A stretch of DNA of 54,783 nucleotides, from the NCBI GenBank assembly GCA_002708305.1, contig PANE01000005.1, positions 206,337-261,119 of the forward strand, given 5' to 3'. Under the pieces are notes generated by a model that worked only from the letters and a program-made list of their open reading frames with translations, did no database searches and was not told the DNA's origin. The position numbers and the translations under genes were made by a program. Below, in pieces: positions 41,765-51,484 of this stretch (within the stretch, counting starts at the first letter, position 1; each line of letters begins with the position of its first letter). This DNA comes from Rhodospirillaceae bacterium. Lineage in GTDB: Bacteria; Pseudomonadota; Alphaproteobacteria; Thalassobaculales; Thalassobaculaceae.

Positions 41765-43351
41765 ATGATAATTTTTAACATTAGTAGTTTCAAATTTCAT
41801 AAAAGCTGGATAAAACCCAGCACAATGTTATCATTAGAGAAATCATTAACAACTTATAAAAATACAGCCCTCGAAAGGGCTGCTATTTTAATTACCCTTA
41901 CATTAGTAACAATGCTATATGCAATGTCCGTTACTATTGCCAATGTATCACTTCCTCAAATTAAAGGCGCACTCTCTGCGACAACTGATGAAGTCGCACT
42001 TATAGTAACGTTTAGTATTATAGCAACAGCAGTCGGCACGCCAATGACAGGCTGGTTAACAGCTCGGTTTGGGCGTCGAAATGTTCTAATATGGTCAGTC
42101 CTCGGTTTCACTATTTCTTCCTTTCTTTGCGGCACGGCCTCTTCACTAGAGGAGCTAGTGCTGTACAGAATAATGCAAGGTGCGTGTGGTGCGCCATTGC
42201 CGCCTCTATCTCAAGCCATCATCGTAGACGCTTACCCAAAAGAAAAAATTGGATCTGCAAATGCGATATTCGGTATGGGTGTTGTTCTCGGCCCAATACT
42301 TGCGCCAACAATAGGAGGATATCTTAGCGAAACATATAGTTGGAGGTGGGTATTCTTTATGATGGTCCCTTGCGGTGTCGCTTCATTAATTGGAGTATCA
42401 CTTTTTATACGACAAAAGGGCTCTTATTCGAAACTGCATCTCGATTGGACAGGATTCTTATCCCTAGCTTTGGCAGTGGCGGCATTTCAATTTATGCTCG
42501 ATCGTGGGGAGCGTCTGGATTGGTTTGATAATTGGATCATAATGAGTTGTGCCATAATAGCTGTAATTGGATTCTATATTTTTGTTACCCATTCGTTGAC
42601 ATCAGAAAAGCCATTTCTCAATCCAAAGTTATTACTAAAGCGAAATTACCTACTAGGTTTGATTTTTGCATTTATTTTTGGAATGTTAAATTTTACACCT
42701 ATCACATTACTTCCAGCACTACTTCAAACTTTACACGGATACCCAGATTCTATTGTTGGAGAAATATTGGGTATAAGAGGTACTGGAACGTTACTGGGAT
42801 TCACGTTTATGTTTCTCGGGGGCAGTAGGATTGATCCACGTTACACCATGTTTACTGGGTTCTTTCTTCAAGGAATTTCTGGATGGTACATGGCACAATT
42901 TAGTATTAATCTAACAATGTTTGATGTCTTGTGGACATCATGGCTTCAAGGTTTAGGTGTAGGGATGATCTGGGTCCCTCTTACAATTATAACCTTTAGC
43001 CAATTAGATGAAACCGAAACAGCAGAAGGGGCTGCTATTTTTCATTTAGTTAGAAACTTTGGCAGTAGTGTCTTTATATCAATCACTATTGCTATCATGA
43101 TCCGCACTGGAAGTATGAATTACTCAACTTTGTCTCAAAATGTTAATCCTTTAAATGAAGCGTTTACTTTTCAAGACTCACTTTTTGCAACCTGGTCCAT
43201 TGACGGGGTTCAAAGGCTTGTGACTTTAAGCGGAGAAATTGAAAGACAAGCTATAATGATCGGGTATTTAAACGCTTTTTACGCGTTCTGCATGACCGCT
43301 TTTGCAATTTGCCCATTCTTATTTTTGGCCAAAGTTAAAAACGATCATTAA
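41765..43351 (+). CDS. DHA2-family multidrug efflux MFS transporter (EmrB/QacA type)
   Basis: Inner-membrane drug:proton antiporter with about 14 hydrophobic segments in 528 residues. Motif A is GWLTARFGRRNVLI near residues 98-111, and motif C-like GMGVVLGPILAPTIGGYLSE is near 168-187. N-terminal VTIANVSLPQIKGALSATTD is typical of EmrB relatives. The ATG at 41825 (MLSLEKSL) is likely nearer the true start, since the first 20 residues are unlike the family. No EmrA membrane-fusion partner is adjacent. The stop codon overlaps that of mntR on the other strand (43348-43351). Confidence 0.9.
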   Translation: MIIFNISSFKFHKSWIKPSTMLSLEKSLTTYKNTALERAAILITLTLVTMLYAMSVTIANVSLPQIKGALSATTDEVALIVTFSIIATAVGTPMTGWLTARFGRRNVLIWSVLGFTISSFLCGTASSLEELVLYRIMQGACGAPLPPLSQAIIVDAYPKEKIGSANAIFGMGVVLGPILAPTIGGYLSETYSWRWVFFMMVPCGVASLIGVSLFIRQKGSYSKLHLDWTGFLSLALAVAAFQFMLDRGERLDWFDNWIIMSCAIIAVIGFYIFVTHSLTSEKPFLNPKLLLKRNYLLGLIFAFIFGMLNFTPITLLPALLQTLHGYPDSIVGEILGIRGTGTLLGFTFMFLGGSRIDPRYTMFTGFFLQGISGWYMAQFSINLTMFDVLWTSWLQGLGVGMIWVPLTIITFSQLDETETAEGAAIFHLVRNFGSSVFISITIAIMIRTGSMNYSTLSQNVNPLNEAFTFQDSLFATWSIDGVQRLVTLSGEIERQAIMIGYLNAFYAFCMTAFAICPFLFLAKVKNDH

Positions 43352-43839
43352 TTTTTGCTCAGGAGTTTTTCTTCTTTTAAAATCTGGGTCGCTGTCTCAA
43401 AAGCATCGAGAGTTGCCTGACTCACATGATGCTCAATACCTTCAGCATCAGCTTCTGCTACATTTGGTGGTACGCCGGCCGAATGTAAGAATTCTAAAAC
43501 GATTTTATGGCGCGCTCGTGACCACTCGGCAAGATCCTTTCCTTTTGAGGTTAAAAAAATTGAACGATACGGCTTAGAATCTACATAACCGTCTTTCTGT
43601 AATCTCTGAATAGTTGCATTAACAGTCGGTTTGCTGACGCCCAAATTAGAAGCTAGATCCACGGCACGTGCTTCTCCTGTCGTCTCAATCAAATCAGATA
43701 TTAGTTCTATATAATCCTCTGTGATTTCTAAACTGTGATCTAGGCGTATGCGCTTAAATAATGCCGCACGGTGTCCTGGATTTCTTATATCAATTACAGG
43801 TTCATTCTGTAATTGATCGTAATTTTCATTTTCATCCAT
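43348..43839 (-). CDS. mntR: DtxR/MntR-family metal-dependent transcriptional regulator
   Basis: Manganese-responsive regulator of about 163 residues. A winged helix occupies the N-terminal half (YIELISDLIETTGEARAVDL, then LGVSKPTVNATIQRLQKDGY) and the metal/dimerisation helix carries RARHKIVLEFLHSAGV and EADAEGIEHHVSQATLDAFE with the metal-ligand His and Glu residues of E. coli MntR. I choose the ATG at 43839 (MDENENYD) because AGG lies 9 bases upstream; the frame also offers an ATG at 43848. It lacks the SH3-like domain of IdeR/DtxR. A perfect inverted repeat lies just upstream. Confidence 0.9.
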   Translation of the reverse strand: MDENENYDQLQNEPVIDIRNPGHRAALFKRIRLDHSLEITEDYIELISDLIETTGEARAVDLASNLGVSKPTVNATIQRLQKDGYVDSKPYRSIFLTSKGKDLAEWSRARHKIVLEFLHSAGVPPNVAEADAEGIEHHVSQATLDAFETATQILKEEKLLSKN

Positions 43840-43874
43840 GACCGGCATCCTACTTAAACGCGCCTACTTCAGCA

Positions 43875-43908
43875 AATATCACTACTAGATTATTAGATTA
43901 GTGATATT
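43875..43908. promoter_or_regulatory. perfect 10-bp inverted repeat upstream of mntR, candidate operator
   Basis: AATATCACTA (43875-43884) and TAGTGATATT (43899-43908) are exact reverse complements separated by 14 bases. The site starts 36 bases upstream of the chosen mntR ATG and lies in the 112-base gap after the Fe-S scaffold gene on the same strand. Position suits autoregulation by MntR. It does not match the E. coli MntR box as I remember it, and a terminator of the upstream gene is the alternative, though neither flank has a U-tract. Confidence 0.5.
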
Positions 43909-43951
43909 ACCTACGACAGTTTAACGCTATGCAAAACATCTTCGAGAATAT

Positions 43952-44374
43952 TTATTTGAGAGCAAGCAATACCGCATCAAATATTAATAAGATAGATTCG
44001 TGTCTACTTTTTAAATTTTTTGCGGGCTCAAATAAGGCTAAATCTGACCATTCTCCTTCAGGTGGTGGTCCATTATCCTGCAACATATTAACTAATTTAA
44101 CTCTGACAGCATATATTTCCTCATATGTCTTGCCAACAAGATTAGACGCGGCAATCACAGATGACGCACTCCCTAGTGCGCAGGCATCTACCTTCTGCCC
44201 AACAATAGATATTTTATTATTGATCACTAGGAGATCAACCGTAACCGAACTACCACAAGCTTTGGAGACGACGGTAGCTGTCTTGTTTGGGCATTCAAGA
44301 CGCGCCAATTTTTCTGCCTTGCTTGCTAAACCTAACAGCTTGTCTTGGTATAGATTAGAGATTGCAGTTTTCAT
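43952..44374 (-). CDS. NifU/IscU-like iron-sulfur cluster scaffold protein
   Basis: IscU/SufU-fold protein of 140 residues. Two ligand cysteines are in place, Cys40 (KACGSSVTVDL) and Cys65 (DACALGSASSV). Relative to B. subtilis SufU (Cys41, Asp43, Cys66, Cys128), the Asp position is Ser42 and the last Cys position is Ser127 (RHESILL). A further Cys28 is present. It therefore belongs to the CGS-type alphaproteobacterial subfamily that may not bind a cluster as IscU does. sufE lies 13 bases upstream on the same strand, so the two are probably one operon. Confidence 0.85.
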   Translation of the reverse strand: MKTAISNLYQDKLLGLASKAEKLARLECPNKTATVVSKACGSSVTVDLLVINNKISIVGQKVDACALGSASSVIAASNLVGKTYEEIYAVRVKLVNMLQDNGPPPEGEWSDLALFEPAKNLKSRHESILLIFDAVLLALK

Positions 44375-44387
44375 TAAAGTTCGTTAC

Positions 44388-44840
44388 CTATGCAGTTTGA
44401 TTAAAACCAAGTTCTGCTCGTTGCATAATTGACTTCAACATAGCTCCAAGCCCATTTTTTCTGGTTGGACTCAGATGTTCTTCCAGACCAAGATCCTTTA
44501 CAAAACTGGGCGACGCACTCAGTATTTCTTCAGGTGTTCTGTTAGAATAAATTCTTAATAGAATTGCTATCAACCCTGCTACTATCGCTGCATCACTTGA
44601 AGCTCGAAAAATTAACCTTTCTCCAACCGCCTCACCTACAAACCAAACTTGGCTTTGGCAACCTTTTAGTTTGAACTCATCTCGCAAGTATTCCTCCGGC
44701 ATCAGTGGGAGTTTTCTGCCAATATCGATCAAATACTGGTATCTATCCATCCAATCTTCAAAAAAACTAAACTCCTCAATTATGTTTGCCTGTTCTTCTG
44801 AAATAGTGGTTTCAGGAATTGATCGCTCATACTCCCCCAT
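44388..44840 (-). CDS. sufE: SufE-family sulfur acceptor protein
   Basis: SufE accepts persulfide sulfur from a SufS-type cysteine desulfurase and stimulates it. The 150 residues contain WMDRYQYLIDIGRKLPLMPE and the acceptor cysteine, Cys61, in KLKGCQSQVWFVGE; the C-terminal EHLSPTRKNGLGAMLKSI is also standard. AGAGGT precedes the ATG at 44840. The main suf operon is not in the window; here sufE is paired with the scaffold-like gene at 43952. Confidence 0.93.
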   Translation of the reverse strand: MGEYERSIPETTISEEQANIIEEFSFFEDWMDRYQYLIDIGRKLPLMPEEYLRDEFKLKGCQSQVWFVGEAVGERLIFRASSDAAIVAGLIAILLRIYSNRTPEEILSASPSFVKDLGLEEHLSPTRKNGLGAMLKSIMQRAELGFNQTA

Positions 44841-44910
44841 AGGTACCTCTCAAGATTATCTATCATTTTCCACACCGATAACCTGGTGTCCGAATGAACT
44901 TTGTCAATAA

Positions 44911-46035
44911 TTAAAATGCGGCTCCGCGGGCTTCTACAGACCAAATTGATTCCACTATTCCATTACGAATGCCAATATACCAGTCGTGTAAGTTCACAGT
45001 TGGGTCACAATGTCCAGGTATGAGCCGAATCTTTTCTCCTATTTTGACCTCGGATGCGTTTGCTCCCAATGTTAAAGAACCATGTTCATCTGAAGCACCT
45101 ACATATGCTACGTCATGTAAATCAGCCACGCGTGGCAAACCCGAATCGACAGAGGCTGCTTTATGTCCAGCATCTACAACCGCCCGCTCTTTTACTGGAT
45201 GGCTCATTATAGTCGACAAGATAAAAAGACTATTCTTAAATGTGTCGATAAATTCTCCACTTTCGCCCAGATTTAAAGCATAATCAGCATCCATAAAACA
45301 ATACGAACCGGCCTGTATTTCGTTCCAAATTCCAGAATTTGCCTCAAACTGAAACGTCCCTGTCCCCCCTCCTGTTATCAATCGACAGTCAAGGTTTACA
45401 TCTAGTAATAAATTCACTGTTTCTTGAACAAGCTTTCCTGCCTTTTCAATTGCTATCTTTCTTTCACCAAACCCTCGGATATGTTGGGCTCTTCCCTGAT
45501 AGGCCTGGAGCCCTCCAAAAGTCAGATTGGAACTTTTTTTTATAATTTTCGCTAATTCAACAGCAGATAATCCAGGAGCAACCCCACACCGGCCAGCACC
45601 AATATCAATCTCAACAAGCACTTCTATACTCGATTTAAAACGCTTAGCTGCTTCATTAAGCTGATCTATATTGTCACGATCATCAACACAGACACTTATA
45701 TTTGCGTTACAAGCTAAACCTGCTAAACGGTCTAATTTTCGGAGTCCGACGATTTGGTTTGAAACTAAAACACTATCGACACCACCAGCAACTAATATTT
45801 CCGCCTCAGCTACTTTTTGGCAACACTGCCCTACCGCCCCAGCCGCGATTTGTTTGCGCGCCACAACAGGAGATTTGTGAGTTTTAGCATGAGGCCTGTG
45901 CTTCATTTGGAATTTTTTAACAAGGGCCGACATCAATTGAATATTATACTCAAACGCGTCTAAATCTAAAAGTAATGCCGGGGTATCAACATCCTCCACA
46001 GCCATTCCTATTTCCGCAGGTCTGTACTTATTCAA
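44911..46035 (-). CDS. DSD1-family PLP enzyme (D-threonine aldolase / 3-hydroxy-D-aspartate aldolase-like)
   Basis: Fold-type III PLP enzyme that splits D-3-hydroxy amino acids or dehydrates D-serine. The alanine-racemase-like N-terminal barrel shows VDTPALLLDLDAFEYNI and the PLP-lysine motif MKHRPHAKTHKSPVVARKQI. The C-terminal DSD1 domain supplies GHCDPTVNLHDWYIGI with the His/Asp-Cys zinc-type ligands (GHCD). The frame is open from a TTG at 46071, overlapping meaB. I choose the TTG at 46035 because GGGAG lies 7 bases upstream, just past the meaB stop; an ATG at 46005 is a third option. Confidence 0.87.
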   Translation of the reverse strand: MNKYRPAEIGMAVEDVDTPALLLDLDAFEYNIQLMSALVKKFQMKHRPHAKTHKSPVVARKQIAAGAVGQCCQKVAEAEILVAGGVDSVLVSNQIVGLRKLDRLAGLACNANISVCVDDRDNIDQLNEAAKRFKSSIEVLVEIDIGAGRCGVAPGLSAVELAKIIKKSSNLTFGGLQAYQGRAQHIRGFGERKIAIEKAGKLVQETVNLLLDVNLDCRLITGGGTGTFQFEANSGIWNEIQAGSYCFMDADYALNLGESGEFIDTFKNSLFILSTIMSHPVKERAVVDAGHKAASVDSGLPRVADLHDVAYVGASDEHGSLTLGANASEVKIGEKIRLIPGHCDPTVNLHDWYIGIRNGIVESIWSVEARGAAF

Positions 46036-46048
46036 AACTAGGCTCCCA

Positions 46049-47041
46049 TCATTCAAAGTTAATAGCAGCAATTATTTTTGCTACTGCCATTCCAGGGGTT
46101 ATTTGGTCTTCCATCACTTCATTTTCTAATGTATTAGCTATTTTTTGGATCGATTGATTATTCTCAATTATATTTATCAGTCTATCCTGTATCATTGACC
46201 ACATCCAGCGAACGCGCTGCTCTCTGCGTTTACCTACAAGCTCTCCAGAATCTGTAAAAATGGATCTATGCGTCTCTATACCCCTCCAGATATCTTCTAA
46301 TCCATCGCCATTGAGCGCGCTGCAGGTATAAGCAGAAGGTGTCCAGTTAGGGCTTACTGGTCTTAAAATATGAAGCGCTCGCATATACTCAGATGCGGCT
46401 CTCTTTGCGGCAGTTTTAGTAACTCCATCAGCTTTATTTACAACAATCATATCAGCTATTTCGATAAGACCCTTTTTTAGTCCTTGCAATTCATCACCAG
46501 CTCCTGGGAGCATCAATGCTAGAAAAAAATCCACCATTTCTGCAACCGTTGTCTCGGATTGCCCTACGCCTACCGTCTCAACTAATATGACATCATATCC
46601 AGCAGCCTCACATAAAACCATACTTTCCCGTGTTGCCCTTGCTACCCCACCTAGTGTTCCCGAAGTTGGAGAAGGCCGAATGAATGCTGCTGGGTCTCGG
46701 GCTAACTCCTGCATTCGAGTTTTATCACCAAGAATAGACCCCCCGGTCCTAGTGCTAGTAGGGTCAACCGCCAGAACAGCCACACGGTGTCCCATCGATG
46801 TTAATCGCTTCCCCAACGTTTCGATGAAGGTACTCTTCCCAACACCTGGCACACCAGTTATGCCAATCCGTCGAGCTTTACCAGCGTAGGGTAAAAGACT
46901 AGTTAAAACACAATCTGCCAAATCTCGATGGTCAACATGAATACTCTCAACCAGTGTTATAGCGCGAGCTAACACCGATCTATTTTGAGAAATTACTCCC
47001 TGCACGTAATCAGTCTTTGTAAGTTGTTTGTAACCAACCAT
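46049..47041 (-). CDS. meaB: methylmalonyl-CoA mutase-associated GTPase MeaB
   Basis: G3E-family GTPase that protects and gates cobalamin loading of methylmalonyl-CoA mutase. The 330 residues show the P-loop GITGVPGVGKSTFIETLG near 60-77, AVDPTSTRTGGSILGDKTRM, VETVGVGQSETTVAEMVDFF and the NKAD base-recognition motif (MIVVNKADGV). It is 45 bases downstream of the mutase large-subunit gene, on the same strand, the classic arrangement. Confidence 0.96.
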   Translation of the reverse strand: MVGYKQLTKTDYVQGVISQNRSVLARAITLVESIHVDHRDLADCVLTSLLPYAGKARRIGITGVPGVGKSTFIETLGKRLTSMGHRVAVLAVDPTSTRTGGSILGDKTRMQELARDPAAFIRPSPTSGTLGGVARATRESMVLCEAAGYDVILVETVGVGQSETTVAEMVDFFLALMLPGAGDELQGLKKGLIEIADMIVVNKADGVTKTAAKRAASEYMRALHILRPVSPNWTPSAYTCSALNGDGLEDIWRGIETHRSIFTDSGELVGKRREQRVRWMWSMIQDRLINIIENNQSIQKIANTLENEVMEDQITPGMAVAKIIAAINFE

Positions 47042-47086
47042 TACCTGAAGTAATCCTAACCCCTTTAATTATTCTCTTGGGATACC

Positions 47087-49258
47087 TTATTCCAACCCCT
47101 TAGAGTGCCCTAATTGGTTGCTAAGTTTCATTATTAAATTATCAGCTGCTTCTGAGATGACTGTCCCTGGAGGGAAAATAGCAGTTGCGCCCGCTTCATA
47201 TAGAGTTTCAAAGTCCTGGGCAGGCACAACACCCCCGACGACAATCATAATATCTTCTCGCTCCAAGGCTACCAGAGATGCCTTCAACTCGGGAACAAGC
47301 GTGAGATGACCTGCAGCGAGTGAGCTTGCCCCGATAATATGCACATCATTCTCCACTGCTTGCTTGGCAACCTCGTCGGGAGTTTGAAATAATGGTCCTA
47401 TATCCACATCAAATCCAAGATCAGCAAAGGCACTGGCTATTACTTTCTGCCCACGGTCATGACCATCCTGCCCCATTTTCGCTATAAGAATACGTGGTCT
47501 ACGGCCCTCAGCAGCCTGAAAGACCTTTACTCTCTCCAGCACACCTTCCACTGCCTCATTTGCCATACCAACCTCATTACTATAAATGCCAGATATTGTT
47601 TTAACTTCTGCCACGTGCCTGCCATAAACTTTTTCTAAAGCGTAGGAGATTTCTCCAACTGTTGCTTTTTCTCGAGCGGCCTCAATCGCTAACGCTAATA
47701 AATTACCTTCATTACTTTCAGCGGCATTGGTAAGGTTATTAAGCTTTAACTCCACCTCTTTATTGTTTCTTTCAGCGCGTAACTGCCCCAGTTTCTCTAA
47801 CTGTTGAGATCGAACAGCAGCATTATCAACCTTTAAAACATCTACATTATCTTCTTCTCTTAATTTATGACGATTTATACCAACAATTACCTGCCGTCCT
47901 GAGTCGATACGGGCCTGGGTTCGAGCAGCAGCCTCCTCTATTCGCATTTTAGGAATGCCAGCCTCAATGGCTTTTGCCATACCCCCTAGGCTTTCAATTT
48001 CTTCGATATGCTTAAGGGCCTTTTGTGCAAGGTCATGCGTCAATTTTTCGACATAGAAACTCCCTCCCCAAGGGTCTATAACGTTACAAGTCCCTGTTTC
48101 CTGCTGGATAAATAACTGAGTATTACGAGCTATTCGTGCACTAAAATCGGTTGGCAGAGCTAACGCTTCATCCAAAGCGTTTGTGTGCAATGACTGAGTA
48201 TGACCATGCGTTGCTGCAAGTGCCTCAACACACGTTCGTGTAACATTATTAAAAATATCTTGGGCAGTGAGGCTCCATCCACTTGTTTGGCAGTGTGTTC
48301 TTAATGACAAAGATCGTGGATCTTTTGGCGAGTGCCGAGCCATCATTTTTGCCCACAAAAGACGGGCAGCACGCATTTTGGCTACTTCCATAAAGAAATT
48401 CATACCAATTGCCCAGAAAAATGAAAGCCGAGGAGCGAAATCATCAATCTCCATTCCTGATTCAAGACCAGCCCGAACATACTCAACTCCATCTGCTATG
48501 GTGTATGCTAATTCTAAGTCTGCTGTCGCACCAGCTTCCTGCATGTGATAACCAGAAATACTGATAGAATTAAACCGCGGCATATTTTTTGATGTATGGG
48601 AAAATATATCTGAAATTATGCGCATGGATGGGGTGGGTGGGTAGATATAGGTATTTCTTACCATAAATTCTTTCAAAATATCGTTTTGTATTGTGCCCGA
48701 AAGTTGATCCTGACTAACGCCTTGTTCTTCCGCAGCAACCACAAAAAGGGCAAGAATTGGAAGCACCGCGCCGTTCATTGTCATTGAAACGCTCATTTGG
48801 CCTAACGGTATTCCTTCAAATAATTGTCGCATATCGAGTATCGAGTCGATTGCAACCCCGGCCATTCCGACATCACCAGTTACTCTTGGATGGTCAGAAT
48901 CATACCCACGGTGCGTCGCCAAATCAAACGCCACAGACAACCCTTTTTGACCTGCTGCAAGATTACGCCGATAAAAAGCATTCGATTCATCTGCCGTTGA
49001 AAATCCAGCATATTGCCTAATAGTCCAAGGTTTAGTAACATACATGGTTGGGTATGGCCCTCGAGTATAGGGTGCGAACCCTGGCCAACCGTCTAAAAAG
49101 TCCAGGCTTTTCAGATCATCTTCAGAATAAAGGTCTTTGACATCTATGCCCTCTGGTGTCTTCCAGTATTTAGAGGAGGATTGCGTTACACCTGATATTC
49201 CGAGATCATCACCAATATCTTCGAGGTTTAGAGTTGTAAAGTCAGGAATTATACTCAT
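47087..49258 (-). CDS. mutB: methylmalonyl-CoA mutase large (catalytic) subunit
   Basis: Adenosylcobalamin-dependent mutase that interconverts (R)-methylmalonyl-CoA and succinyl-CoA at the end of propionate/odd-chain catabolism. In 723 residues, the N-terminal barrel has [20 protein letters not shown] (substrate site with the catalytic Tyr) and [20 protein letters not shown]. The C-terminal B12 domain has the base-off ligand motif [20 protein letters not shown] (Asp-x-His-x2-Gly). The start ATG overlaps the mutA stop by 4 bases. It is catalytic with MutA in a heterodimer. Confidence 0.97.
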   Translation of the reverse strand: MSIIPDFTTLNLEDIGDDLGISGVTQSSSKYWKTPEGIDVKDLYSEDDLKSLDFLDGWPGFAPYTRGPYPTMYVTKPWTIRQYAGFSTADESNAFYRRNLAAGQKGLSVAFDLATHRGYDSDHPRVTGDVGMAGVAIDSILDMRQLFEGIPLGQMSVSMTMNGAVLPILALFVVAAEEQGVSQDQLSGTIQNDILKEFMVRNTYIYPPTPSMRIISDIFSHTSKNMPRFNSISISGYHMQEAGATADLELAYTIADGVEYVRAGLESGMEIDDFAPRLSFFWAIGMNFFMEVAKMRAARLLWAKMMARHSPKDPRSLSLRTHCQTSGWSLTAQDIFNNVTRTCVEALAATHGHTQSLHTNALDEALALPTDFSARIARNTQLFIQQETGTCNVIDPWGGSFYVEKLTHDLAQKALKHIEEIESLGGMAKAIEAGIPKMRIEEAAARTQARIDSGRQVIVGINRHKLREEDNVDVLKVDNAAVRSQQLEKLGQLRAERNNKEVELKLNNLTNAAESNEGNLLALAIEAAREKATVGEISYALEKVYGRHVAEVKTISGIYSNEVGMANEAVEGVLERVKVFQAAEGRRPRILIAKMGQDGHDRGQKVIASAFADLGFDVDIGPLFQTPDEVAKQAVENDVHIIGASSLAAGHLTLVPELKASLVALEREDIMIVVGGVVPAQDFETLYEAGATAIFPPGTVISEAADNLIMKLSNQLGHSKGLE

Positions 49259-51300
49259 ACCGCCAGCATCCCAATCCTTTTTGCAATTTTCGACAGAGTT
49301 TCGAGCATATTATCGTTGGCGTAAATAAAGAGATCTAACCCAGAAAATTTCAACTCGTTTTTGTTTGATCCAGGGGAAGCCGCTAAAACTATTACGCCCT
49401 CTCCATGAGACTTTATAACTTTTAGAGTGTTTTGCAGTTGTTCTGAATAAACTTTTCCAGAAGAACAAATAACGATTAAATCTGATTTAGTATGACGCAC
49501 ACGATCACTTAGCGTTGAAGGACCTACCTCTACTTGAACACTCTCAATACCGGCTACAGCAAGGTAGTTCTTTGCAAAGACGGCACGGTCCGTATAGTCT
49601 GATGGTAAACCTAAACAAACTATCAATGCTGAAGGTCGAGAACCTTTTGCGTCTAACCAAATATCGCTATAATCTCGCAACTGTTCGTATGCTTCCGCTA
49701 GTCTATGGAACTTCAAGGAATTACATGTAGTTATTGTCTTACTAAATCCCCCAAGTAAATTATTCAACGAAGCTGATTGAGCTGCAGCTTTAATCAAATC
49801 ATCAAAACCGTACGACACGGGGTTAACATCATTTATATAACTAGTATCTAGCTTATATTTTGCGTTAGGTTGTATAGTATCATCTTTTAATTCTACCACC
49901 TCGCTTAAATTTGGAAAACTAGATACACCCGTTAATGGTTCATTCCTACTAGCCAGATTCATCTGACGGCTAGCCCAAGATTTTTCTGCCATCTTTTGGA
50001 TTTCTCCAGAAATCAGCCCAGAAAAAATCCCTCCTCCAGCCTCAATTTCCTGAAAAATTCCCCAACTACGTTTAGCGAATTCTCTAGTTAGATACTCTAC
50101 ATAATGTGATCCTCCGCCAGGGTCAGTTACTCGGTCAAGGGAAGACTCATTTATCAAGATATTTTGAGTATTACGGACAATCCGTCTTGCTTTACTATTC
50201 TCAATACCTAATAAATATGTGTGCGGATACAGTGTGATACTGGTTGCCCCCCCTGTCCCTGCAGCAAAACAAGCACTCGTTGAACGCAACATATTTACAG
50301 CTATATCCCTCCTACTCAATGTTCTGGTCGCAGTGATCGCGTCTAACTGCATCGGCCTCATATTCTTTTTGACACCACAAGCCATGGCAATCCTCGACCA
50401 GATAAATCGAGCTGCGCGCAATTTAGCAATCACCTGAAAAACGTCTGTTCCAACTGAAATTGTAAAGCTCACCTGCTCAAAAGCCAGCTTAACACTCAAT
50501 CCATTTGATACCATTGAACGCAAATAAGTAACAGCTGTTGCCATCGCTATTGCTAAATCTTCTGTCTCAGTGACACCTGCCGCATGATATGCTGTTGTAT
50601 CAATATTAAAAGCACGCATCCCAGGCATATTCTTTATATTCCAAGCCGCTAAGTCCGACACACTTTTCAAGTGTTCATTTATATCACCTTCTAGACGACC
50701 CGAGCTTGCTAGAGACCCAACAGGATCACCACCGAAGTTGCCAAAAACCTTAGAGAAATTAATTCGCCGTTTTTGCATTAACGCACCAAACATACTGGCT
50801 AAAACTATAGCAGAGTTATCCGGCATGAACGCAATTGAATTACTTTCGACATCTATCCCATCTAACAGCTTTTCTAGGTCTGTTATTGATCTAATGTGTG
50901 CTCCCGCAGCTTTTATTCCATCTGGCTCATGGGTAACCCTAAGCAATAGAGAGTTTGCTCCACCGGAAATATCCTTTTTTATATTTAAATTAATTGCTTC
51001 TGGATCTGACTGAAAATACGCTTGTCTTATTTGCCAACCACTCTGTTTTGAAGACGAATTTAGTTCACAACGAACCCTTGACATAGTCTGTGTATAGTTA
51101 TTACCGACTTTCGACGAGTCTTCATCATCCCTACCATAAATCGGTTTTAAAGCAACTCCTTCATAAGTTAGTTCACTCGATATATCACTAATCGTGCGTC
51201 CTTTAAGGCCCTTTTCAACCATATCGACCCAGTCAGCTCTTGTGACAACTTTAAAACCGTCGGCCAACGATAAAAATGGTTTTTCGGATGTTTCGGTCAT
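49255..51300 (-). CDS. mutA: methylmalonyl-CoA mutase small subunit
   Basis: Non-catalytic partner of MutB, 681 residues. The barrel half is recognisable ([53 protein letters not shown]). The C-terminal Rossmann domain ([20 protein letters not shown]) lacks the Asp-x-His-x2-Gly cobalamin ligand, as is normal for this subunit. It is first in the mutA-mutB-meaB run, with an ATG at 51300. The 184-base region upstream holds an AT-rich dyad (ACATAAAT at 51370-51377 against ATTTATGT at 51385-51392) and no cobalamin riboswitch that I can recognise. Confidence 0.93.
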   Translation of the reverse strand: MTETSEKPFLSLADGFKVVTRADWVDMVEKGLKGRTISDISSELTYEGVALKPIYGRDDEDSSKVGNNYTQTMSRVRCELNSSSKQSGWQIRQAYFQSDPEAINLNIKKDISGGANSLLLRVTHEPDGIKAAGAHIRSITDLEKLLDGIDVESNSIAFMPDNSAIVLASMFGALMQKRRINFSKVFGNFGGDPVGSLASSGRLEGDINEHLKSVSDLAAWNIKNMPGMRAFNIDTTAYHAAGVTETEDLAIAMATAVTYLRSMVSNGLSVKLAFEQVSFTISVGTDVFQVIAKLRAARFIWSRIAMACGVKKNMRPMQLDAITATRTLSRRDIAVNMLRSTSACFAAGTGGATSITLYPHTYLLGIENSKARRIVRNTQNILINESSLDRVTDPGGGSHYVEYLTREFAKRSWGIFQEIEAGGGIFSGLISGEIQKMAEKSWASRQMNLASRNEPLTGVSSFPNLSEVVELKDDTIQPNAKYKLDTSYINDVNPVSYGFDDLIKAAAQSASLNNLLGGFSKTITTCNSLKFHRLAEAYEQLRDYSDIWLDAKGSRPSALIVCLGLPSDYTDRAVFAKNYLAVAGIESVQVEVGPSTLSDRVRHTKSDLIVICSSGKVYSEQLQNTLKVIKSHGEGVIVLAASPGSNKNELKFSGLDLFIYANDNMLETLSKIAKRIGMLAV

Positions 51301-51484
51301 AGATTTATATTCCGAAGATAATTAAGAAGATGTAAAATTAAATTCTCAAACGAATTTAAAAGATCCTTCACATAAATGGTATTAATTTATGTTGATAAAA
51401 GCATATTTTGTACCGAATATGCCAATGTACCTCGGCTATATATGCACAATTGATACAATTCGCCAAGTTAACCCGCTATTACCT

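Noticed and set aside
43929-44432. 167-residue plus-strand frame across the Fe-S scaffold gene
   Set aside because: Completely antisense to a gene with clear family motifs; composition resembles reverse-strand noise and no start signal is seen.
51301-51484. Possible cobalamin riboswitch upstream of the mutase operon
   Set aside because: The region is short and AT-rich, and I see no B12-box-like conserved core or multi-stem layout; a covariance search would settle it.
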